Assembly: GCF_014201735.1 (NCBI RefSeq)
Contig: NZ_JACHFE010000009.1
Coordinates: 1-64,000, forward strand
Reading direction: 5' to 3'
Source of the DNA: Marinobacter oulmenensis
GTDB taxonomy: Bacteria > Pseudomonadota > Gammaproteobacteria > Pseudomonadales > Oleiphilaceae
DNA: 64,000 nucleotides
This document shows positions 37,183 through 45,811 of the stretch, piece after piece; position 1 is the stretch's first letter; each line of letters starts with the position of its first letter. The notes under the pieces are model-generated. The model saw only the letters and a program-made list of their open reading frames with translations. It was not told the DNA's origin and searched no databases. The position numbers and the translations under genes are program-made.

Positions 37183-38259
37183 ATGGCAAATCAAAAGTTA
37201 AAGATATGCTTCGTATTGGATCACCCACTTCACCATTATAGAGTTGTTTTCTTTAAAAAACTTCTTGAATCTGGTGTTGATTTAACTATATTTCATCCCG
37301 GCGTTGCGGGTGAATATAGTTTCAAAGATTTTTCGGTACCTATGAAGCGAAAATGGGGGTTTATATGTGTTCCTTATATACCATTTGATAAATTCGATGT
37401 TGTTGTGCACATGCAAAATCTCCGCATGATGTCTTTATGGAAGTCTTTGATAAGTTCTAATGCTGTTTTTACATGGGGTATTGGTACATCTTCAGCTAAG
37501 GGGTTAGGTTCGGAAAATAAGTTGATTAGGGTGCTCAGGAATTCTGTCATTCTTTTCACAAAGCGAACTTTTTTTTATAGCAATTTTCCAGTCCCTTTGG
37601 TTCCAAATTCACTTAGGCATAAGGTTCGAGTTGCAATAAATACGGTTCACGTCGACTCCAATTTTTATTGTCTGAACCAGGGAGCGTTGAGAAATAAGAT
37701 TCTATGTATTGGAACCTTAAACGAAAGGAAAGGTTTAAGGTATGTCTTTGAGTCTTTCGCTGAGCTTGCGGAGAAAAATCCGGATATTCGTCATGAATTT
37801 GGAGTAGATGTCGTTGGTGATGGCCCTGAATATGAGCGCTTAGTGGATCTTGCGAAGAAGCTAGGCATCGATCAGTGTGTCACGTTCTTTGGTCGCATAA
37901 CTGATGAAGTTGAAAAAGCGGAAATATATAGTAGAGCTTTGGTTAGCTGTTCTCCTTGCCAGGCCGGACTATCGGTCTTGGAGTCGCTTGGTCATGGAGT
38001 CCCTTTCCTCACGTTGAGATCGGCCATATCTGGTGGAGAGCATTTTAATATAGAGTCAGGTGAGACCGGCTGGTTAGTCGACGATATTGACAGTCTGACA
38101 CGGCATCTTGAGTACATATTGTCTCATAAAGATGAGTTGTTGAGGATGGGGGATGCATCTTATCGCTGGTATCAAGAATTTGGCACTGTGGATAAAATGG
38201 TAGCCCCTTTCCTAGAAGAATTTGAGAATGTCAAAGCTAAAAAAAAGACAAAGATATAG
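37183..38259 (+). CDS. Family 4 glycosyltransferase
   Basis: The 358-residue GT-B protein has the N-terminal KICFVLDHPLHHYRVVFFKK, a linker, then ILCIGTLNERKGLRYVFESF, VVGDGPEYERLVDLAKKLGI and SPCQAGLSVLESLGHGVP in the donor domain. The usual E-x7-E is replaced by SCSPCQAGLSVLESLGHG, so the first Glu is missing. It resembles transferases that follow an N-acetylated sugar. It starts 5 bases after wecB. GC content is lower than in wecB. Confidence 0.82.
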   Translation: MANQKLKICFVLDHPLHHYRVVFFKKLLESGVDLTIFHPGVAGEYSFKDFSVPMKRKWGFICVPYIPFDKFDVVVHMQNLRMMSLWKSLISSNAVFTWGIGTSSAKGLGSENKLIRVLRNSVILFTKRTFFYSNFPVPLVPNSLRHKVRVAINTVHVDSNFYCLNQGALRNKILCIGTLNERKGLRYVFESFAELAEKNPDIRHEFGVDVVGDGPEYERLVDLAKKLGIDQCVTFFGRITDEVEKAEIYSRALVSCSPCQAGLSVLESLGHGVPFLTLRSAISGGEHFNIESGETGWLVDDIDSLTRHLEYILSHKDELLRMGDASYRWYQEFGTVDKMVAPFLEEFENVKAKKKTKI

Positions 38260-38388
38260 GGTTGTATATATTTGATAAATTTCTTTTGTGCTTTGTTTAC
38301 TAATCGCTTTGGGACGGTGCATGACCAGCGGGCTTGTAGCAGATTAGTGGAGTTTTCGAAAACCCGTTCCTGCCCGGAGACTCGCTGA

Positions 38389-40212
38389 ATGGCTTCTGTC
38401 GTCTCCAAAATCAAAATGGTGCGTTGCCTTGGTGTTTTGAATGTTTTTAGAGCACTTTCATTCCGTTTGGGGGTTCAACTGGGGATTAATGGTGTAAAGG
38501 ATTTGAAAGCAGGTGTACCTGGCGGGCGTTTTTTCTCAAGAACAGAATGGCCAGTAAATAGTTGGGATGAATTTCGATACTTTCCTCTGGCGTTCGGTCA
38601 CATTGAGGTAAGTCGCGAGAGTGTTCCTGACTGGCATAAGAGCGTGTTGACGGGCAAGTGCTTCCCGGACCGCGATAGACCCTGGCATGCGATTCGGGAT
38701 TTCAATAGTGATGCAGGCGACATAAAAGGAATCTGGGAGCTTTCCCGTTTTGATTGGGTGCTTGGTTTTGCCAGAGAGGCCCAAGCAGGCCGCACGGAAG
38801 CCTTGCAAAAGTTGGAATCTTGGTTGGAGAGCTGGGTACAAGAGAACCCATCCTACTGTGGTCCGAACTGGAAATGTGGGCAGGAGGCCTCTATCCGGGT
38901 TATGCATTTGGCGATGGCAGCCATTGTTCTTGGGCAAAGTTGTAGGCCAGAAAAGGGCCTGCTGGAACTGGTTGAAATACACCTGAAGCGTATTGCGCCA
39001 ACCATTCAGTATGCGATTGCCCAGGATAACAACCATGGTACTTCTGAGGCCGCTGCACTGTTTATCGGTGGAAGCTGGCTTGCCATCCATGGCATTTCGC
39101 AGGGCACGAGCTGGGAAAAAAAAGGCAGGAGGTGGCTGGAAAACCGGGCGCGCCGTCTGATAGAGCAGGATGGCAGCTTCAGCCAGTACTCTGTGAACTA
39201 TCACAGAGTGATGCTGGATACCCTCTCAATGGTAGAGGTGTGGCGGAAAACACTCCAATTGCCGGAATTTTCCCGCCATTGGTACAGCAAAGCGAGGGCG
39301 GCTACAGAGTGGTTGACGGCATTGCTACGGCCGGGCGGTGATGTGCCTAATCTTGGCGCTAACGATGGCGCTAGATTACTGCCCCTTGCGGCGGTGGACT
39401 ATCGCGATTTTCGTCCTTCTGCGCAATTAGCTAACGTGCTGTTTTTGCGGCAAAGGGCGATTTCTGATCCTGGAGAATGGGACGCTCCGTTGAGGTTGTT
39501 GGGTCTTGAGCTGCCAGAGGCGGTAGCAGAATGCCCTGGCAATGTGCAGTTCGATGATGGTGGCTACGCAATAATGCGTAAAAATCATTGTTTCGTGTTG
39601 TTCCATTACCCACGTTTTCGTTTCCGCCCTGGCCAGGCCGATGCACTTCACCTCGATGTTTGGTTAGGCGGGCGCAACATCTTCCGGGATGGGGGATCTT
39701 TTAGCTACAACACCGAAGAGCCTTGGCAATCCTATTTCCCGGGTGTTGGGAGCCACAATACCATCCAGTTTGATGGTCGCGATCAGATGCCGCGACTTAG
39801 CCGATTCTTATTTGGCGAGTGGCTGAAAACGAGTCGATTCCAGCCTCTGGATGAAACATATGAAGGGCTGTCGGTTCTTGCAGGGTATCGCGATTATAAA
39901 GGGGCGGTTCATACTCGGAAGGTGTTGCTTGGCAAGGAAAAGTTAACTGTTAAGGACGATATTGACGGTTTCTCCAGCAATGCAGTGCTGCGATGGCGAT
40001 TAGAGCCTGGCAATTGGGAGCTAAAAGGCCTTGCTGCAAAGAACGAAGATCTGACTATTGCAATTACCAGTACCATCGAGATTGTTCGTTGCGAAATCGT
40101 TGATGGCTACGAGTCTCATTATTACGGTCGTAAGACGAAATTGCCGGTTCTTGAAATTGAGGTGGCCGACGCTGGTTGCCTGTCCACTGAACTAACCTGG
40201 AATACAGTTTGA
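38389..40212 (+). CDS. Heparinase II/III-family polysaccharide lyase
   Basis: The 607-residue protein has an N-terminal alpha/alpha-toroid with WKCGQEASIRVMHL and the catalytic segments NNHGTSEA (about residues 214-221) and QYSVNYHRVMLDTL (about 267-280), followed by a C-terminal beta-sandwich (DGGYAIMRK, RPGQADALHLDVWLGGRNIF). Such enzymes cleave uronic-acid polysaccharides by beta-elimination. No signal peptide is evident, so export or a cytoplasmic role is unclear. Similar genes occur in other exopolysaccharide loci, where they may trim or help release the polymer. The start has GGAGA upstream. Confidence 0.85.
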   Translation: MASVVSKIKMVRCLGVLNVFRALSFRLGVQLGINGVKDLKAGVPGGRFFSRTEWPVNSWDEFRYFPLAFGHIEVSRESVPDWHKSVLTGKCFPDRDRPWHAIRDFNSDAGDIKGIWELSRFDWVLGFAREAQAGRTEALQKLESWLESWVQENPSYCGPNWKCGQEASIRVMHLAMAAIVLGQSCRPEKGLLELVEIHLKRIAPTIQYAIAQDNNHGTSEAAALFIGGSWLAIHGISQGTSWEKKGRRWLENRARRLIEQDGSFSQYSVNYHRVMLDTLSMVEVWRKTLQLPEFSRHWYSKARAATEWLTALLRPGGDVPNLGANDGARLLPLAAVDYRDFRPSAQLANVLFLRQRAISDPGEWDAPLRLLGLELPEAVAECPGNVQFDDGGYAIMRKNHCFVLFHYPRFRFRPGQADALHLDVWLGGRNIFRDGGSFSYNTEEPWQSYFPGVGSHNTIQFDGRDQMPRLSRFLFGEWLKTSRFQPLDETYEGLSVLAGYRDYKGAVHTRKVLLGKEKLTVKDDIDGFSSNAVLRWRLEPGNWELKGLAAKNEDLTIAITSTIEIVRCEIVDGYESHYYGRKTKLPVLEIEVADAGCLSTELTWNTV

Positions 40213-41426
40213 GAGTTCTATATTTCCACCAGCACTTTGTCACGCCGAAAGGCGCGGGCGCGATCCGCTCTTATGCCATGGCTCGGAAGCTCGTAGAGCG
40301 TGGTCATAGTGTAACCATGGTGTGCGGTAGCAATACTACAGGTACCACAGGCCTCGAAGGTGAATTCACGGGAGGTAAACGCAGAGGATTGGTAGGCGGC
40401 ATTGATGTTATTGAGCTTGACCTGGCCTATTCGAATAATGACGGTTTTATGAAGCGTGTGTGGACGTTCTTGTCTTTTGCGTTTCGTAGTATCTGGATTG
40501 CACTGACCGAAAAGTACGACTTAGTATTTGCGACGACTACACCACTAACGGCTGGTATTCCTGGTATTTTTGCCCGCTGGCTAAGGCGTAAGCCCTTTGT
40601 GTTTGAAGTGCGGGATTTGTGGCCGGAATTACCTCGTGAAATGGGCGTTATTAACAACCCGGTCGTGCTCTGGGTGATGGAGGGGTTGGAGTGGTCAAGC
40701 TATCGTTCCGCACATAGGTTGGTAGGTTTGTCCCCAGGTATTGTGGAGGGCATTACAAAGCGTAACGTGCCCTCGGAAAGGGTAGCTATGGTGCCTAACG
40801 GTTGTGATCTGGACATTTTCACAGATTCGGCCAAACCATGGCGCCCGCATGGAATCGCTGATACGGATTTGATGGCCATATTTGCCGGCACTCATGGTAT
40901 TGCAAATGGTTTGGATGCCGTCTTGGACGCTGCAGGTGAATTGAAAAAGCGAGGACGTGACGATATCAAGTTTTTGCTGATAGGTTCCGGTAAACTCAAA
41001 CCGGCTCTAATGGCCAAGGCAGAACGTAACGGCCTCGACAATGTCGTATTCCATGATCCGGTTAAGAAGAGCGAACTGGCGGGCCTTATGCGAGCAACGG
41101 ACATCGGCATGCAAATTTTAGCCAATGTGCCCGCGTTTTATTACGGCACCTCACCCAACAAATTTTTCGATTACATCGCAGCGGGGGTGCCTGTTTTGAA
41201 TAACTACCCCGGTTGGTTGGCGGAAATGATAGAACAGGAACAATGTGGCTATGCTGTACCGCCGGCAGATCCCGTTGCCTTCGCTGATGCCTTGGAACAG
41301 GCGGCTGCACAACGTGACCAACTGCTGGTTATGGGAAAAAGGGCCAAAGCTTTAGCTGAGCGGGAGTTTGATCGTGACAAGATGGCGAATGAGTGGTTGG
41401 ATTGGGTAACTGGAGCCGTACAGTGA
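40209..41426 (+). CDS. WbuB-like family 4 glycosyltransferase
   Basis: The 405-residue GT-B protein has the WbuB/WcaJ-linked features: RVLYFHQHFVTPKGAGAIRS, PFVFEVRDLWPELPREMGV, VPNGCDLDIF, and GTSPNKFFDYIAAGVPVLN near the C-terminus. WbuB-like enzymes commonly add N-acetylated 6-deoxy sugars as the second sugar. The start TTG 40209 overlaps the previous stop; the next gene overlaps its own stop by GTGA. It sits directly before the initiating phosphoglycosyl transferase, consistent with adding the second residue. Confidence 0.85.
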   Translation: MRVLYFHQHFVTPKGAGAIRSYAMARKLVERGHSVTMVCGSNTTGTTGLEGEFTGGKRRGLVGGIDVIELDLAYSNNDGFMKRVWTFLSFAFRSIWIALTEKYDLVFATTTPLTAGIPGIFARWLRRKPFVFEVRDLWPELPREMGVINNPVVLWVMEGLEWSSYRSAHRLVGLSPGIVEGITKRNVPSERVAMVPNGCDLDIFTDSAKPWRPHGIADTDLMAIFAGTHGIANGLDAVLDAAGELKKRGRDDIKFLLIGSGKLKPALMAKAERNGLDNVVFHDPVKKSELAGLMRATDIGMQILANVPAFYYGTSPNKFFDYIAAGVPVLNNYPGWLAEMIEQEQCGYAVPPADPVAFADALEQAAAQRDQLLVMGKRAKALAEREFDRDKMANEWLDWVTGAVQ

Positions 41427-42031
41427 TCAAGCGACTTTTTGATGTGCTCTGCGCACTGTTTGCAATCATGTTGCTGTTTCCGGTTATTTTAGTTGTTGGG
41501 ATTTTAATTCATCGCAAACTAGGCTCCCCCATTCTCTTTCGCCAAACCCGTCCCGGCAAAGGCGGCAAGCCGTTCCTGATGATTAAATTCCGGACCATGC
41601 TGGATGCGGTTGACAAGCAAGGTAACCCGCTTCCCGATGACCAACGGATGACAGCGTTTGGTCGCTTTTTGCGGTCCACGAGTCTGGATGAGCTTCCGGA
41701 ACTGTGGAACGTACTGAAAGGTGAGATGAGCTTGGTTGGCCCACGCCCGCTGCTGATGGAGTATCTGCCGTTGTACTCCGAAGAGCAGTATCGCCGTCAT
41801 GATGTGTGCCCAGGTGTAACCGGTTGGGCACAGGTGAATGGCCGTAATGCACTTTCCTGGGAAGACAAGTTCAAGCTGGATGTGTGGTACGTGGACAACC
41901 AGTCGTTTCTACTGGACCTGAAAATTCTTTTCCTCACCGTGAAAAAGGTATTGATTCGCGACGGTATTAGCGGGGAAGGCGAGGCTACGATGTCGAAATT
42001 TTCCGGGAATCAAAATCAATCAGGAGAGTGA
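41423..42031 (+). CDS. Initiating phosphoglycosyl transferase (PglC-like)
   Basis: The 202-residue monotopic protein begins MIKRLFDVLCALFAIMLLFP and has the short-type PGT signature: PILFRQTRPGKGGKPFLMIK, the catalytic Asp-Glu pair in SLDELPELWNVLKGEMSLVG, and PGVTGWAQVNGRN. It transfers a sugar-1-phosphate to undecaprenyl phosphate. The short PglC form, followed by PglD- and PglE-like genes, favours diacetylbacillosamine as the first sugar. Start is GTG 41423, overlapping the previous stop by 4 bases. Confidence 0.88.
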   Translation: MIKRLFDVLCALFAIMLLFPVILVVGILIHRKLGSPILFRQTRPGKGGKPFLMIKFRTMLDAVDKQGNPLPDDQRMTAFGRFLRSTSLDELPELWNVLKGEMSLVGPRPLLMEYLPLYSEEQYRRHDVCPGVTGWAQVNGRNALSWEDKFKLDVWYVDNQSFLLDLKILFLTVKKVLIRDGISGEGEATMSKFSGNQNQSGE

Positions 42032-42032
42032 T

Positions 42033-42686
42033 ATGGCTGGGAAGTTGGTCGGAATATACGGTGCAAGTGGGTTTGGCCGTGAGGTGATGCCGGTTGCCCG
42101 AGAGATGTTTGCCTCTGATGACTGTGAGCTGGTATTTATCGACGATAATCCTGAGCTTGTGAAAGTCAACGGCGTACGAGTTTTGACATACTCCGACTTC
42201 CTCAAGCATGAGGCTGAAGAAAAGCGAGTTTCAGTCGCTATTGCAGATGCCAAGACTCGCCGTGAGATCGAGGAGCGTTGTTATTCTGATGGGATCAAGC
42301 CCGCCTCCGTTAACTCACCCAACAACGTGGTGTTGGATGAGGTTCAGATTGGGTCTGCTAGCATACTTTGTCCTTTCGTCACGCTGACCTCGAACATCAC
42401 GATTGGCCAGTCATTTCATGCAAACATATACAGCTATGTGGCTCATGATTGCGTGATCGGTGACTACGTGACTTTCGCGCCGGCAGTGAAGTGTAACGGT
42501 AACGTGGTTATTGAGGACAATGCTTACATTGGCACTGGGGCTATCATCAAACAGGGCCAGCCAGGCAGCCCGATTGTGATAGGTGAGGGGGCCACTGTTG
42601 GAATGGGCGCTGTCGTTACTAAAAATGTGGCGCCAGGTAGTGTTGTGATCGGTAACCCGGCCAAACCGCTTGTCAGAAACTCTTAA
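42033..42686 (+). CDS. Sugar O/N-acetyltransferase, PglD/NeuD family
   Basis: The 217-residue protein has an N-terminal Rossmann-like sugar-nucleotide domain (LVGIYGASGFGREVMPVARE) and a left-handed parallel beta-helix of hexapeptide repeats (SNITIGQSFHANIYSYVAHD, catalytic His in AHDC, VIGEGATVGMGAVVTKNVAP). PglD acetylates UDP-4-amino-sugar to UDP-diacetylbacillosamine using acetyl-CoA. The gene follows the phosphoglycosyl transferase by 1 base and precedes the aminotransferase. Confidence 0.88.
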   Translation: MAGKLVGIYGASGFGREVMPVAREMFASDDCELVFIDDNPELVKVNGVRVLTYSDFLKHEAEEKRVSVAIADAKTRREIEERCYSDGIKPASVNSPNNVVLDEVQIGSASILCPFVTLTSNITIGQSFHANIYSYVAHDCVIGDYVTFAPAVKCNGNVVIEDNAYIGTGAIIKQGQPGSPIVIGEGATVGMGAVVTKNVAPGSVVIGNPAKPLVRNS

Positions 42687-42710
42687 AGCACTCGCTGGAA
42701 TCGCTTTCTA

Positions 42711-43886
42711 ATGTTGAACGGACCCTTCTCCCCCTGGCCCTCCTTCACCGATGAAGAGGCCAACGCCGTACGTGATGTGCTGCTCTCCAACAAAGTGAAC
42801 TACTGGACCGGCCAGGAATGCCGGGAGTTTGAGCGGGAATTCGCGGCTTTTGCGGATGCTGATTACGCTATCGCTCTGGCTAACGGCACCGTTGCGCTGG
42901 ACTTGGCCTTGAAGGGTTTAGATATTGGCCCGGGCGATGAGGTGGTGGTTACCTCCCGTACATTTCTTGCATCGGTTTCCAGCATCGTCACAGCTGGTGC
43001 CACGCCGGTGTTTGCCGATGTGGGCCGGCACTGCCAGAACATTACTCCCGCCGCGGTTCGCAAGGTAATTACTCCACGTACCAAAGCCGTCCTTTGTGTG
43101 CACCTGGCCGGCTGGCCCTGTGAAATGGACGGCTTCATGGAACTGGCCGAGGAGTGCGGCCTGTCCGTGATTGAAGACTGTGCCCAGGCCCACGGTGCCC
43201 GTTACAAGGGTAGTTCGGTGGGGGCTCTTGGCCATGTGGGTTGCTGGTCGTTCTGTCAGGACAAGATTATGACCACTGGTGGCGAAGGTGGCATGGTGAC
43301 CACGAATGATGAAACCCTGTGGAAGCGCATGTGGGCCTATAAGGACCATGGTAAAAGCTGGGATGCCGTATACGAACGGGAACACCCGCCAGGGTTCCGC
43401 TGGTTGCATGAAAGCTTCGGCACTAACTGGCGGATGACGGAAATGCAGGGCGTGATCGGCCGCATTCAACTGCAACGCATGCCCGAATGGCATCAGCAAC
43501 GCCTAGCCAACGCCGAATGCATCTGGAACACCGCCCGCGAACTGCCCGGTCTGCGGGTGCCGGATGTGGTGGAACACATGGAGCACGGTGCTTACAAATG
43601 TTATGTGTTTGTAGAGCCCGAACAGTTGGCAGAAGGTTGGAGCCGGGATCGTATTCAGCAAGCCATTGTCGACGCGGGTGTACCTTGTTTCTCTGGCTCA
43701 TGCTCGGAGGTGTATCTGGAAAAGGCCTTCGACGGTACCGGCCTGCGGCCGGAAGCCCCCTTGCCTATCGCCCGGGAGCTTGGGGAGACCAGTTTGATGT
43801 TTCTGGTGCATCCTACATTGACGGAAGCGGAGATAACCAAAACCTGTGCGGTGATTACAGAGGTTATGTTGGGTGCCACAGGTTAG
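42711..43886 (+). CDS. PLP-dependent sugar aminotransferase (PglE/DegT family)
   Basis: The 391-residue enzyme has the DegT/DnrJ/EryC1/StrS fold. Key sites are ALANGTVALDLALKG, EDCAQAHGARYKG and the catalytic Lys in SFCQDKIMTTGGEGGM (about residues 178-193). It would aminate the 4-keto sugar made by the dehydratase at 48406, giving the substrate of the PglD-like acetyltransferase. It belongs with PglC and PglD in one module. GC-rich, in line with the conserved end of the locus. Confidence 0.9.
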   Translation: MLNGPFSPWPSFTDEEANAVRDVLLSNKVNYWTGQECREFEREFAAFADADYAIALANGTVALDLALKGLDIGPGDEVVVTSRTFLASVSSIVTAGATPVFADVGRHCQNITPAAVRKVITPRTKAVLCVHLAGWPCEMDGFMELAEECGLSVIEDCAQAHGARYKGSSVGALGHVGCWSFCQDKIMTTGGEGGMVTTNDETLWKRMWAYKDHGKSWDAVYEREHPPGFRWLHESFGTNWRMTEMQGVIGRIQLQRMPEWHQQRLANAECIWNTARELPGLRVPDVVEHMEHGAYKCYVFVEPEQLAEGWSRDRIQQAIVDAGVPCFSGSCSEVYLEKAFDGTGLRPEAPLPIARELGETSLMFLVHPTLTEAEITKTCAVITEVMLGATG

Positions 43887-43928
43887 ATCGACAGTTAAGT
43901 ATTAAAAGTTTTCTACGAGAGGATGATC

Positions 43929-45095
43929 ATGAAAATCGCCATCGCGGGTACCGGCTATGTGGGGCTGTCCAATGCCATGTTGCTGGCCCAGCATAATGAA
44001 GTGGTTGCTCTGGACATCGATTCCGAAAAAGTTGAGCTGCTGAATAACCGCAAGAGCCCGATTATTGATGCGGAGATTTCCGATTTTCTGGCGAATAAAG
44101 CACTGACCTTCACTGCCACTCTGGACAAGGCGCAGGCTTATCAAGGTGCGGATTATGTGGTGATTGCCACGCCGACGGACTATGACCCACAAACCAACTA
44201 CTTCAACACCCAAACTGTGGAGTCTGTGATTCAGGATGTGATGGCAATCAATCCACAGGCCGTGATGGTGATCAAGTCCACGGTACCGGTTGGTTACACC
44301 CGGGAGATCTGTGAACGGTTCGAATCCAATAACATCATCTTTTCCCCGGAGTTTCTCCGTGAAGGCAAGGCGCTTTACGACAATCTGCACCCCTCGCGTA
44401 TTATCGTGGGCGAGCGCTCCGAACGTGCCGAAATCTTTGCCGGGCTGCTGAAGCAGGGTGCGTTGAAAGAAGATGCCCCGGTACTGTTTACAGACAGCAC
44501 CGAAGCGGAAGCCATCAAACTGTTTTCCAATACCTACCTTGCCATGCGGGTAGCCTACTTCAATGAGCTGGATACCTATGCGGCCCGCCACGGACTGAAT
44601 AGCCGGCAGATTATTGATGGTGTGGGCCTGGACCCACGCATTGGCGACCACTACAACAACCCCTCCTTCGGTTACGGCGGCTATTGCCTCCCGAAAGACA
44701 CCAAGCAGTTGCTGGCCAACTATGAGGATGTGCCCAATAACCTGATCCGCGCGATTGTGGATGCCAACCGCACCCGTAAGGACTTTATTGCCGATGATAT
44801 CCTGCGTCGCAATCCGAAAGTGGTGGGGGTGTATCGCCTGGTGATGAAGTCCGGCTCCGATAATTTCCGGGCGTCCGCCATTCAGGGCATCATGAAGCGC
44901 ATCAAGGCGAAAGGGATTGAAGTGATTGTCTATGAGCCGGAACTGGCTGAAGACGAGTTTTTCCATTCCCGGGTTATTCGCGATCTGGAGGCCTTCAAGC
45001 AAGAGGCGGATGTGATTGTGGCCAATCGCCGCAGTGAGAATCTGAAGGATGTAGACGACAAGGTCTATACTCGGGATCTTTTTGGCAGTGACTGA
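43929..45095 (+). CDS. ugd: UDP-glucose 6-dehydrogenase
   Basis: The 388-residue short-form Ugd oxidises UDP-glucose to UDP-glucuronate. It has [59 protein letters not shown] and the catalytic Cys in [12 protein letters not shown] (about residues 248-259). ATG 43929 is chosen because GAGAGG sits 6 bases upstream; ATG 43923 has no room for a ribosome site. UDP-GlcA is a plausible donor for the polymer, and the lyase at 38389 would suit a uronate-containing chain. Confidence 0.93.
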   Translation: MKIAIAGTGYVGLSNAMLLAQHNEVVALDIDSEKVELLNNRKSPIIDAEISDFLANKALTFTATLDKAQAYQGADYVVIATPTDYDPQTNYFNTQTVESVIQDVMAINPQAVMVIKSTVPVGYTREICERFESNNIIFSPEFLREGKALYDNLHPSRIIVGERSERAEIFAGLLKQGALKEDAPVLFTDSTEAEAIKLFSNTYLAMRVAYFNELDTYAARHGLNSRQIIDGVGLDPRIGDHYNNPSFGYGGYCLPKDTKQLLANYEDVPNNLIRAIVDANRTRKDFIADDILRRNPKVVGVYRLVMKSGSDNFRASAIQGIMKRIKAKGIEVIVYEPELAEDEFFHSRVIRDLEAFKQEADVIVANRRSENLKDVDDKVYTRDLFGSD

Positions 45096-45165
45096 ATAAC
45101 GACACGAAATGAAGCCTTAACCGGGGTGTTCGTGACAATTCTCCAGAGTAGTGATGTAACAAAGA

Positions 45166-45768
45166 ATGAACGATATTGTCTGGCACGACCACAAGGTAAC
45201 CCGGGCCGAACGGGCCAGGAACAAGAACCAGAACCCCTGCCTGCTCTGGTTTACCGGATTGAGTGGTTCCGGAAAATCCACCATCGCGAATGCCCTGGAC
45301 GTGGCCCTGCATGAACGGGGTTACCACACCTTTCTGTTGGACGGTGATAACGTTCGCCACGGCCTGTGCAAGGATCTGGGGTTTTCGGATTCAGATCGCG
45401 TTGAGAACATCCGGCGGATTGGCGAGGTCAGCAAACTGTTTGCCGATGCCGGGCTGATTGTTCTCAGCGCGTTTATCTCGCCTTTTATCAGTGACCGGCG
45501 CCTGGTTCGCAAGCTGTTTCCGGCTGGTGAGTTCATTGAGGTTTTCATGGACACACCGCTGGCCACCTGTGAAGACCGTGATCCCAAAGGGCTCTATCGA
45601 AAAGCACGCTCCGGGGAAATTCGGCATTTCACCGGTATTGATTCACCCTACGAAGCGCCGCCTCATCCCGAGGTGAGGCTGGATACCAGTGTCCTGTCGG
45701 TGGATGAGTGTGTGGATCGCCTCATTGATTTCATGGTCAATCAGCACCTGATCGCTCGCAATGAATGA
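45166..45768 (+). CDS. cysC: Adenylylsulfate kinase CysC
   Basis: The 200-residue enzyme phosphorylates APS to PAPS. It has the P-loop GLSGSGKST (about residues 31-39), [19 protein letters not shown] and the family segment [20 protein letters not shown]. It has no ATP-sulfurylase or other domain. Its location inside a polysaccharide locus that also contains a sulfotransferase argues that it feeds sulfation rather than assimilation. It lies between ugd and the anion permease, all on the same strand. Confidence 0.94.
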   Translation: MNDIVWHDHKVTRAERARNKNQNPCLLWFTGLSGSGKSTIANALDVALHERGYHTFLLDGDNVRHGLCKDLGFSDSDRVENIRRIGEVSKLFADAGLIVLSAFISPFISDRRLVRKLFPAGEFIEVFMDTPLATCEDRDPKGLYRKARSGEIRHFTGIDSPYEAPPHPEVRLDTSVLSVDECVDRLIDFMVNQHLIARNE

Positions 45769-45811
45769 ACTTTGGAGCAGCGGGAGCGTTGAATTACAGG
45801 AGACCTGACTA

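Noticed and set aside
43902-45002. Long minus-strand open frame opposite ugd
   Set aside because: It is a mirror of the GC-rich third-base pattern of ugd, which has all catalytic motifs on the plus strand.
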